A stretch of DNA of 64,000 nt from Balanoglossus misakiensis (taxonomy: Eukaryota > Hemichordata). Both the position numbers and the translations under genes were made by a program. The DNA lies in contig CM082579.2 of assembly GCA_040954595.2 (NCBI GenBank), forward strand, positions 12,152,001 through 12,216,000, written 5' to 3'. Position 1 is the stretch's first letter. Each line of letters starts with the position of its first letter. This document shows, piece by piece, positions 50,125-61,000 of this stretch. The notes beneath the pieces were generated by a model. It worked only from the letters and a program-made list of their open reading frames with translations, made no database searches and was not told where the DNA came from.

Positions 50125-50400
50125 ACACGTGGTGTTCCGATTACATGGTTTTCAAAAATAGGGTAGGTAGGTAAGGAAAGTTTTTTTTATTTTGCAATTT
50201 TTTTTATTTCTCTTGCCGCCGTAGTGTAAGAGAATGACGTCATAGTTCTTACGTGATGCGCGTGATTTCGTTATATTTCGCGCAATTTTCATAAATTTTG
50301 TATATTTGACATCATTATTTTTACTTCCGGGTTTACGAAGCACTAAAATGTTTAGTGTCGGCGGGTTAAAATAAGGGTAGGTCGGTAGCGTTCTTTTCGC
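50125..50400. repeat. Palindrome-ended repeat, copy 2 (GCCGATTACATGG family)
   Basis: GTTCCGATTACATGGTTTTC start and ATAAGGGTAGGTCGG end, parallel to 33545-33815. About 80 bases right of MITE copy 2. Confidence 0.65.
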
Positions 50401-51580
50401 GTTTGTGAAGACATCATATGGGTCAATGACATCAGATAGCAATATGTTGTGAAATATGTTATCAATTATTGTTTAATTATTATTAATTTTACCCCATATC
50501 CTCTATCAGCCATGTCATGTGATAACGCAAGCCCGTCCACCTTTACGTCTGTTAGGCCTATCTCATTCAGAACAGATAAAATGACAAAGTCTCTAAGTGG
50601 TGAGTCAGTATTTTTAGACCAGTTTCATACTTAGAACGTTTTAGAAGCATCTCAATTGAATTCGTCTGAACGGGGTATGTGACAGACTCCTCTAAACACT
50701 GCACTACCATGCAATGTATTCACACGATAATGCCGCGTGGGTTTTCAACGTATTGATCCGCCTGTTGACCAAGACGTATAACGTGTAAAACAATGAATTC
50801 ATGCTTCGCTTGTTTTAGACAAGGCAGGGTGCGAGCACAGGCTTGACCTTTGAACGTCTTTCGAGGTCACTTTGTTAAATACATTTTACGACGTGTGTTT
50901 CAAACACGGCGGCATCGTCCGCTCGCAAAGGTCCGTCGTTAGCTCGACTACAGTCTCGGAAAGCAAAGACCCTGGCGGGCGAAGGTGACATGACCGTGAC
51001 GCGGAAGGAACTCGACTGCACAATTCTGTCGGCGACAGAGGAACATCATCTACACCCACAAAATATCCACGTTATAAAACCATAGCCTAAGCCAATAACA
51101 AAAGTCCACCCTTACCTTGCGGTCAACACGCCAGGAGAATAACGTAATGAGGGAAGGTGTTGGCTTGAATTGCCTGAACAATGCTTTACGGTGCGCAAAC
51201 GATTTATAGTACAACACGTTGCAAATTTCCCTGAAATCACGTGATTTCGTGGAATTGGGTGATTAGCTACATGTATATTCGCCGAAGATGAAAAAGAAAC
51301 CGAGGTGTGTTTGGCGGGGGGGGGGGGGGGTCCCACTGGAGTAAACTATATACCTGTATACTGCAGTACGCAAAAGAAAAAAAATACACAAGTCGCCTCA
51401 TCAACGTCCAATGTAGTGCTAATGGGAAGCACTTTCATTTTACACTTGTGTGGTCGGATACACGGGATCGACCCGGACACGGAACAACGTAACGGGCACA
51501 GAAACCGCACTTGACAGCTCTTGATCTTGTAGTACATTGGTGCTGTTAACTACGATGGCGCTTGTGGTAATGGGCCGGTG
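50401..51580. other. Intergenic sequence with no supported gene
   Basis: No conserved reading frame. A G run at 51317-51330. ACGTGATTTCGTGGAATTGGGT at 51239 recurs at 54211, so both segments belong to one older duplicated sequence. Confidence 0.5.
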
Positions 51581-51589
51581 GTTTTTGCC

Positions 51590-51775
51590 AGGGAATTTAA
51601 GCCGCGGGCTGGCTGCTATAATTGATAGCTTTGTTGGGCTGGTTGGTTAGCCGGATCGTGAGCGATGCATGTTTCGTGCGGCTCGCCCTGTAGACCCTGC
51701 AACCAGGCGCGAGCCGCAGGAATCATGCATCGCGCACGATGCAGCCTAGCCACCCAACCATCCCACCAAGGATAC
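51590..51775. repeat. Imperfect palindrome, about 185 bp
   Basis: GGTTGGTTAGCCGGATCGTG and CGATGCATG, CGGCTCGCC face GGCGCGAGCCGC, CATGCATCGCGCACGATGC and CTAGCCACCCAACC. Likely a decayed MITE. Both long frames here are by-products of the palindrome. Confidence 0.6.
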
Positions 51776-52161
51776 AATTTAATTGCAGTTTGTCGCAGGC
51801 CTAGTTTTGACACCATATCATCGGTTAGACCCTTAAAATATCGGCAAATTGTCATAAAAGTCTTTGAATTTAAGACAGGCCGATTGGTTGGTTTGGATTT
51901 AAAAGACCATGCGAAGTTTCTCCAGATATTAAAATCTTACAAGATCATGTATAGGTAAACATTAATAGGTCAATTCCAACTAAACTATTTACTCAGAATA
52001 CTGATTCCAGTGAACGATGATGAAGTATATTTCGAGAATTACTTAGTGGGTGCCAGCCGTTGGAATGTGTACTTGCTTTTGCATTTCAGTATTTCGTTTC
52101 TCAACTCAGGGCGCTTTTATAGTAATGGCCATTGTTATTGTTGAAAATATAATTCACTTAG

Positions 52162-52926
52162 GGACCGTTCAGTTTTTACGGCAGGGGGGGGGGGGCGGCA
52201 AGTTTTTGTCATCGGTTCTCAAAATCAGGCTGACCCCCCCTTCACCCCGGACCAAAAAATGATGACCCCCTCCCTTTGACAGACCCAAAAATATGATGAC
52301 CCCCCCCCCCTAATGTGCAATGTGGCGAAGAATGGAGGGGGTGGGTGTGGGAGGGGGTGTCCCCCTCCCACGTAAGGAAATTTTGTAAAATATGAAGCGC
52401 AAAGTTGCATTTTAATGAACTCAAAAGCAAATTATCTCAATGTTTGGGAGGACCAATTTTACTTTTTGCCACTCCACTCAAAGTTAGAAGATTTGGCGTC
52501 ATCTTGTCATGACATCATTTATAAAACTTCTAGTATATAGAAGATGCAGCGCGAAACTATCAGTTATGCACAATTATTCTCCTTTATGTATTCACTTTGT
52601 TAAATATTATCATCGGTGGGGTTGGGGTGGCAAGCACTCTGCCCTGGTACACATGACAAACCAGCAAAAAATGAAATGTGGCGGAGAATAAATGGGGTGG
52701 GTGTGGGAGGGGGTGTCCCCCTCCCACATCAGAAAATTTTGTAAAATAAAGGGTGCGAAACAGCAATTTTGTGGACTCAAAAGCAAAAGTTCGGTGGCAA
52801 AAGTATGTGACCCCCCCTAAACGTTTAAAAAAAACAGATGACTCCCCCTTGTGGACTTCAAAATTTAAGTGACCCCCCCCCCCTGGATTTTGCCGCCCCC
52901 CCCGGCCGTAAAAACTGAACGGTCCC
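52162..52926. mobile_element. PIF/Harbinger-like MITE, copy 3 (inverted)
   Basis: GGGACCGTTCAGTTTTTACG ends, TTA on both flanks. The interior is the reverse of copy 2, sharing the TCTTCTATATACTAGAAG-type segment. Confidence 0.82.
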
Positions 52927-53579
52927 TTATCAACAATGTCATTACTCATATACAGGAGCTGTTGATAATTCAGCTAAAGACTGAACATTTCATCAAGCTA
53001 TCCAATGTAGAACAAGAAACCGAATTTGATAAACTTGGGAGAACAATTCTGAAAAAAGTAGCCAAAAATGACAGATACTATGGCTTCAATACTGAAAACA
53101 ACACATCGAGAATTTATCATGAAATTGAACATGAAAAGTGTGACCCTCCCCCTCCCAGTTTTTCACAATGTGATCCTCCCCCAAGGGCGAGGCAGGTTTG
53201 TAAAATTTGACCCAATTTCATCGGCCCACCCCCCTCACAATTACTGAAGGCTCCCTTTGATTTCGGTTGCGTGATCCGAGTACAGTCTCCCACAACAGCT
53301 GATTCAAACACGGCATGACCTTTGAACCCATTCCGTTGTTTCCAAACATGGCGGACGCGGAAGGGTCTTAACAGCAAATCCTTGTCGTCGACAGAGCTGG
53401 ACATCGCCTAAACCCACAAAATATATAGGTTATAACCATAGCCTAGGCCTATAACATAATTCCACCCTTACCTTGTGGTGAATTCCTCCGGTTAATTCTC
53501 GCCAGGAGATGAACGTAGGCCTAGTGGCTGAAGCTGCCTTAGGGGGCGTACGTGAACAATGTTTGACGGTGCGTATTAG

Positions 53580-54137
53580 GGACCGTTCAGTTTGTACGAC
53601 CGGGGAGGGCGGCAAGATTGTGTCATCGGTTTTCAAAATCAGGCCGACCCCCCTTCACCCAGGAGCAAAAAATGATGACCCCCCCTTTTGACAGACCCAA
53701 AATATGATGATCCCCCCCCCCACGCCGAAAACATTCGCCGTCCTGATCCTATGTACACTGTATGTAATAAAGGGAATGAGGCTCCTCACACCTCAATTAT
53801 AAATTTCTTAAAGTAAGTGAAGTATATAATAGTATATCGTTGCAATAAAGAAATCTATGAACAAATTAAAATGACAAGTCAATACAATAGTTGCTAGAAT
53901 TGGTAAAACAAGAAAAGTGGCGGGGTGAGCGTGGGAGGGGGTGTTCCCCTGCCACATTAGAAAATTTTGTAAAATAAAGGGCGCGAAACTGCAATTTTGT
54001 GGACTCAAAAGCAAACGTTCGGTGGCAATAGTATGTGACCCCCCCTAAACGTTTAAAAACCCAGATGACCCCCCCCCCTCTTTTGGATTTCAACATTTAA
54101 GTGACCCCCCTGGATTTTGCCGTCCCCCGAACGGTCC
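53580..54137. mobile_element. PIF/Harbinger-like MITE, copy 4 (shorter, decayed right end)
   Basis: GGGACCGTTCAGTTTGTACG at the left; the right end keeps GAACGGTCCC but has lost about ten inner TIR bases. TTA flanks both ends. Confidence 0.78.
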
Positions 54138-54146
54138 CTTATATAT

Positions 54147-55541
54147 TTAAACGAAAACTGGCCGTCTGTCGCCCGCGATCAATCAGTATACCACGTTGCA
54201 TCTTTCCAAAACCACGTGATTTCGTGGAATTGGGTAATTAGCCATTCGCCAAAATTGAAAACGAAACCGAATTTTGTGCATAATAAAAACACCTCTCTCT
54301 GTTTGGGTTTTGAACAACATGAGGTGTGTTCAGGGTGAGTAATAGGCCTATATATGATGAGCCTATACTGCAGTACGAAAACGAAATAATTTCCCAGTTG
54401 ATATATCGGCGTTTCATTATAATGCAAATGGGTATAGCACTTTCATTTTAGACGTCCAGAGAACATTTCGAGAATTACTGAGGCACAGGAACCCGTATAT
54501 TTACTTGGACTTAAACCTGTGCTAAAGATAACTGTATTTCTTTGTGCTGAATTTTTACAGTAAGGCCTAGCACTAAATTATTTAAAAATACCTAGATTGC
54601 ATTTCTTCTAAAAGTATAAGGTTCTGGTTATAACCATAGGCCTACCCACAAGCCCTCATTTATTACGTTGTGATATGTAGCTGTGTCGGTGTGTCGGGGG
54701 TCATTGACCTTTGGTCAAATTTTGTAGCCTGCCGTATTCGAAATATTTCGACAAGTGTAGATGAATAACGTCAATGTTGTTTCTTTTCTCAAAGCGATGT
54801 ATGTAAGTCAGCTGTACAGATGACTAGATTTGGAATATAGCTAACCGCAAATTACAACGTTAAAACTCATCACAATGTACAAAACCGATGGAAGGCACTG
54901 ATAATTATTACCCTGTTTGATGCGATGGTAGGGTTCACACTTATTCATATTGAAAGTACATATTTACACTATGAGATCATCATTTTTCCATTGAAATATT
55001 TGTCAACTAATCCGAAACTAATTTTCTTTCGGGGAAATCTGAGAAGCAAACTGAAAGGGAAAGTTCATCCACGGGCGTCATGGAACAATTAAGTTTATGG
55101 ATAATAATAAACTTAGCATAAAACAAACGCCCTAAACAAACACAGAATCATATATTTCGTGGTGTTGTTTGGTGTGCACGAGAACTGCAGTAAAGCTGGG
55201 TCAGTGTTAACTTTATGTGCGAAACCACACCGTACGCGTACCTCCTATACTATGCACCGTACGTTACGTACGATCCAAGGTACGATCTCTGTTGAGCAGT
55301 AAAGGCGATGTGTACGCATGCGTGCGCGCCCGCGACTGATCTGTACTGTGACTGTGTACGTGTACATACAGGGTATGAAACGAATTTTCAACCCACCGCC
55401 ATTCGGCAACTATTACGAAGAGAATCGCTACCAAATCAGAGTATGCGTTTAAGATGACATAGAAACCTAATGTCTGGCTATTCATGTTTCAAAAGTCGGT
55501 CGAACATTCGAGACATTATTGATCGAAAAGTGTCACTCGTC
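54147..55541. other. Intergenic sequence with no supported gene
   Basis: AT-rich. Short CG-containing palindromes (GTACGTTACGTAC) near 55258. No supported exon. Confidence 0.5.
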
Positions 55542-55971
55542 CTGGGGACGTGCGTTACCGACGTAAAATGGCGTTTGGGCGATGTCGCAAATTTCGCCCT
55601 GAAAGGTATACGTAGGACATACCGTTTTCATGCAAAAATAAGTTCTAGCAAATTTAACAGTGATGCACATTGAAAAACGTCCACCATGACTTGGAGGAGG
55701 TGAGCTGAGCTCACGCATAGTTTCATACACATTACATGTATATAAGACCCGGCGCTCAAACACGGTACTTCCGGTCACCCGACTCGCAAAGGTTTTGTAT
55801 AGGGATTTGTTGTATTTTTCACGTTTTTCCGTTTTATATTCATGATTAATCCAACACTACTCAAGACACATTCTAAGCAAAAATTAAAATCTTTGACTAC
55901 CTTTCGATGACACTGTTCCGCAGAAAAAAGTGTCCCCCCTGCCCCCTTTTTTTGGTAACGCACGTCCCCAG
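55542..55971. mobile_element. TIR element, 430 bp
   Basis: CTGGGGACGTGCGTTACC at 55542-55559 and its exact complement at 55954-55971. The target duplication is unclear. No transposase. Confidence 0.65.
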
Positions 55972-56502
55972 AAATATTGGGTGGTCAATGCCTAAGGGGT
56001 AACCGTCCTGATATCAATAATTTGCATTTCAATATTTTACACCAGCAAGACCCATGACAAATGAAAAGGGGTACAACATCGATTGGAAAAAATACAATAT
56101 GCATTATTTTCACGTGTGTTAGTCACCACAGAATAAAAAAAAATGTTCGAATTGCCATAAAATGGACATTTACGCCACATAGTATTATTTGTATTTAAGC
56201 AGTGATGCGCCCCGGCTCCCAGAGTCGCTAAATCGTTTCATGCTTTACTCAAAACAATTTTCTACAACTTTAAACTATTCTCTCTAAAATGTGAAGGGGG
56301 GGGGGGGTCACGGAACTGCGCAAATTTTGACTTAATAATGTTACCTGTATGAGAATTACTTTAAAATAGTGAATTGTAATTAAAAACAAGGTGTTTTCTT
56401 CTTTGCAAAAAAAATAACACCTTTAACTATTTTAATATAGCACGGTATGCATTTCACAAGGTATGTGTATCAATTGCTCAATAAAGGCCTAATATTAATT
56501 AA

Positions 56503-56643
56503 GCAATAAAACACCCCCAGCCATGGTATATCACGAGATTTTGACCAGTTCACGACATATACGCACGAGCGATAGCGAGTGCGTATATGGAGTTGAACTG
56601 GTCAAAATCGAGTGGTATACCATGGCTGGGGGTGTTTTATTGC
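56503..56643. mobile_element. 141-bp palindromic element
   Basis: GCAATAAAACACCCCCAGCC at the left mirrors the right end. CCATGGTATA, GATTTTGACCAGTTCA and ATATACGCAC are all mirrored around a GAGCGATAGCGAGT loop. Nearly perfect hairpin. The 94-codon frame across it is a by-product. Confidence 0.75.
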
Positions 56644-57114
56644 TATTATATTATGCCAGTATATTGAAACTTTGCATAAAACATTTTAAAAAGGCATTTT
56701 CTTTAACTATGATATATGACTGTGGTATATGGCTAATATATCACGGTCACGTGTCGTGTCTCGACCAATCAAATAGCGTGATTTACACCATCAATATACT
56801 GGTATAATATAATACCACATATAAGTCAGTATCAACAAATCTGAGTGAAGATCTGGCGCATACTTTAAGTTGCAAATGCTGCCGGCCGCAAATGGATGGT
56901 GAAATGGCTTACAAAAAGCCTCTCTGGAAGCATTTTTTCTATTATAGCACAAAGGCGACATTTTTTTACACAGCTGATTGGCAGTAATTATTTGTTTTCG
57001 AAAAATCCCCAACCCCTTCCCACATACTGAGCTGCATACTGTGCAATTGTATTCTCAAAATCATATTCAGGACTGTAGTGCAGTTAGACATTAATAAACT
57101 GCTAAAACTGAAAA

Positions 57115-57537
57115 TTATAAGATTTTTAAATGTATATTACCCCGAGATTGTGCCATAGGAAACTGTGTCCATAACTGTGTAACTCCCCCGTGGATGACCT
57201 CATGCATCGTTTTCAACCCGAAAGGTCCCTGTGAGGGCGTACTTTGATTGATGACATCGCCCGGGGAAATTCCCCTCTGTGAGTGCTCAAAGCGAGGCGG
57301 AGGGTCTCCCTTTGAAATTACTTCCGGGTAATCATTACACGCCATTCGCAGTGCCGACGGAACCAGTGACCACAAACACAGGTGAGACTTCAAATGCATG
57401 TGGTGTTGTCGTGCAGTAGAGGAGAAATATTTCGACGCAAGTTGCCTGTGGAGTTGATTAGAATGTAAAGCCGTCAATAAGTTAGAAAATAGCACGATAT
57501 TATTGGTAGGTTCGACAACCTCTACCGCCAATGACAA
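57115..57537 (-). CDS. Candidate first exon of an unidentified divergent gene
   Basis: A minus-strand frame of 140 codons beginning MSLAVEVVEPTNNIVLFSNL, with balanced, protein-like composition (LHLKS-type helices, KGDPPPRFEHSQRGISPGDV). That is unusual for this repeat-rich region. A possible donor GGG/GTAATA lies near its end (about 57140). It would be divergent from the Ig/death-fold gene 360 bases away. I do not recognise the family and found no convincing next exon, so it may be a gene fragment. Confidence 0.4.
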   Translation of the reverse strand: MSLAVEVVEPTNNIVLFSNLLTALHSNQLHRQLASKYFSSTARQHHMHLKSHLCLWSLVPSALRMACNDYPEVISKGDPPPRFEHSQRGISPGDVINQSTPSQGPFGLKTMHEVIHGGVTQLWTQFPMAQSRGNIHLKIL

Positions 57538-57896
57538 TGTGGTCTGTTGTGTGAGGTTTGCGCTATCGCCAATTGCCGCATCGCAGCAGACAAAATGTCA
57601 CCCTATGAATTAATCTTTTCATGGTAATAGCCTAGGAAATATCTATTACGATAGCCATACGTTCGGAGATGTGTTCACTTGTATGCGAACTAATCAATGC
57701 CAACCCTAGTGGCCAAGCATTGCCCAGTGTTATACCAATACATGTTGACTAATTTGGTGACATGTTATTTTTCACTCTAGATTTCTCTCTCATGAGATTT
57801 TTGTGACGGCTAATCAATCATTAGCATCTTTCTTCTTCCCTTGAAGCCCTTCATACGTCACAGTACTGTATGTCATCACTAACTCAACCTTGAGAG

Positions 57897-58095
57897 ATGT
57901 ATTGCCATCAGCAACAACCTGGTACTGCAGCCGACAACTCCAATGCAGGGCATCAACTGCAGTCGGCGCAACTGGCACCAGACAATCATAATGGTAGAAG
58001 TCTAATCCCTACAGTGCATGTAACACCTGCAATTGGACAAAGTCTGGATCCGAAGTTCTTCATCGCTAAAGCCGAACCATCTGTAGCCCCTGCTG
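57897..58095 (+). CDS. Ig/death-fold gene, exon 1
   Basis: Residues 1-66 (MYCHQQQPGTAADNSNAGHQ onward). Donor CTG/GTATGT, phase 1. Confidence 0.6.
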
Positions 58096-61000
58096 GTATG
58101 TTGAGTCTTCCAGTGTTATTTATCTCCATAACTTCTATTTATGGTAACCTGTGTTTAAGAGTCCATTATTCTTGTGACTCGGATTTCATTAAAGGGACAA
58201 AGCCTCTCTCTCACTGCCCTTTCTCCATTTATTATGTTTGATACAAGACATTGTTTTTGTTCATGTACATGTGTATATATATTGAATCAACGTTCAATCA
58301 CACACACCTTCTATCCCGCTTGTAGACATGAGAGAGAAAACTCGCCAAAATGAATAATCATTCTCGACCATTTATTCATTTTGGGCGAATTTTTACTCTC
58401 ATATCATACAAGCGGGGTGTAAGCCTTAAGGTGTATGTGGTTGAACGTTGATTCACTATATATCCACATGTACATTAACATAAATGTTGGCTTGTATCAA
58501 AAACATAAATAATGCAAAAAAGGGAGAGAGAGAGAGACTTTGTCCCTTTAAGATTAACAAGTCATGCCAAAGTCATTGCAGACAAAAAACAATGACTGCG
58601 CAAATGTTCATCAAGAATCACAGATGATTGTTTTGAAAGATTTCTACTCATACCTTAATTGCACTCATCCAATAGGGACATCTGTTCAGCTCTCAGTATC
58701 CAACAAGCATGCTGAACATCGACCAATGTCAGTTACGTGGTCCTTTGATGGCAAAGTGATATGCAAATACTCAGAGGGGAGAGAAATAAATCCATTTGAA
58801 ATAAAAAACGTCCAAGTTGGAAACTCAGGTACCTATGAGTGGACTGTGATCACAACAAATAGTTCTACTTCATCTGGACAAGTACATTTATCAGTTGTTC
58901 CACGTAAGTGTGTCTTTTAGACATTTTTAAACATTATTTGATAAATTTTATGTTATTATCTGTATGTTTATACTAATGATGAAATATTCAGTGGTCATGA
59001 GATAACTCTAGGATGGTTACCCCCTGGACATATTTATATTTATCCACCGAAGATTTGTCCTTACCCTATCTTTAACCTGTGCACTAACTGGTGGGTGTCC
59101 AGGGGAAAACCATCCTATACACTGTCATCAGTGGTATACATACACAACCTTTACATGGGCCTTGATACAACCCTGGGATTCAGACCCGCGTCAGCAATCC
59201 AAAGACAGCTAGCACATGGCTGTTACAGGGGTTGCCATACAGGGCTGTAAGGATGAGTATTCATAACAAGTGCTGGGGACAAAGTGGTGTGACTGCAGCT
59301 ACAGTCTGAAATTTCTGCCTGTCCAAGACATGACTATACAGTGCAAGGACACAACCTAACTCAGGCCTCCATATGTAATTCTGAAATCCGTCCAATTTCA
59401 GATCCTGTAACAGATGCCGTTTCTCTGGACATGTTAGGCTAATAAAATGAAATGTGTCTGGTCAGCGCGCGGGTCACATGGCAGCCACGGCAAACTTGAA
59501 CTGTTTCAGCCATAGAGGTCTGCAAACATGAAAGTTATAAATGGCGAAGTACGTTCCGATCTGAATTTTCCCCACCTGTCTTATCATTAGCTTAATCCAG
59601 AATACAAGCTATAGCATTTCCCATTAAGCACCTGCTAACGACTTAATCTGTGTGCCCCATCCACCGATTAAGTTGATAAAGTAAACATCGGTCAGAGAGT
59701 ATTGGTTATAACAAGAGGCTGACCGATGTTTACTTTATCCACTAAATCCGTGGATGGGGCACACAGATAGAGTCGTAAGCAGGTGCTTAATGGGAAATGC
59801 TATAGCTTGTATTCTGGATTAGCAACTGATAAGATAGGTGGGGGTAACATAGAAAAATAAACAAGCACAAAGACTGTTCAGCAAGTACTGTTTATTGGGG
59901 GAAAATGCAGATCAGAACTCCACCATTTATAATTTTTATTTTTGCAGCCCCTTGTGGTTAGGCCAAGAAAATGAAATGTGTCTGGTCAGCGCGTGGGTCA
60001 CTTGAATAACAGCACATCACCCATTTTTTTCCTGATTTGTGGTGGCAGCCAAGATTCAGCAAGATTTTATAATCACTAGACACTTTGGGGCGCATGATCA
60101 GTGTCTGCATGAACAGTATACATGCGACTATATTGATAAAACTATAAAACTGACCGTCCTTCCTCCCTTGAGGGAATTCTTTTTAATTGTGTCGCCGCAG
60201 CATTTTTTTTAAAAAAAGGCCTGACCACAAACATTTCTTTTTTAGGCCTTACAGGTACTGAGCAGTACCTGTTGTGTCTTGAAATCTAACTGTAGTTTTC
60301 TGACGTGTATGATACCTGTGCTAAAGAGCAATGTTCCCTCTGTGGTTTTGTGAAGATGCAAATGTTGTGGATAATTGCCACTGGGTGGTTCAAAAAGGGG
60401 TAATCATTACGACCATCCTTACCTTTTAGTGACAATACAAAAGTCTGTTCGAAAGTAAATTCAAATCTTATACTCCAGCATTTGTGTGTCACTTCAGCAG
60501 GAGGAGAGATGCAATCGAATAGTGAAGAACAAAGGTTGAATGGAAGTGGTCGGCATGGAAATAGTGATGGGGATGATGAACATGATGATGATAAGCAAGG
60601 AGCTGCTGGAGGCAGAGCATCTGGTAATCAGGAAGGTATGTAAAATTGAATAATTTTAAGGTATACTTCTAGTTGTTAGGTAAGGACGGATCCCAAATAC
60701 ATATTTTTGAAACTTTATATTGCTGAAAATGTAGAAGAAAACAGTGTTCACCATCTTGTTTTGATAAAAACAACTACCTTATTTTTATCCATAAAGTTAA
60801 CAACAGATTGGCAGCCATTTGACTTTCAAACTTGAGAAGATTTGGCCCTCCCCAAGATATCCCCAGCCCTTTTTTATTCCCATTATTAATTGAAAATATT
60901 GTCATTTTCCTGATTTTGTATATGTTTTATATCAATGACTTTTAAACACAAAAAACTACTGTTTCGAACAGGGTCTACCATATTGTGGAAAATGCTGAGC

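Noticed and set aside
52584-52949. A 121-codon minus frame with Gly-rich stretches
   Set aside because: Created by G runs in MITE copy 3; equivalent frames occur in other copies.
55264-55778. Frames of 67-81 codons around 55.3-55.8 kb
   Set aside because: Partly inside the 430-bp TIR element and without family signal or splice support.
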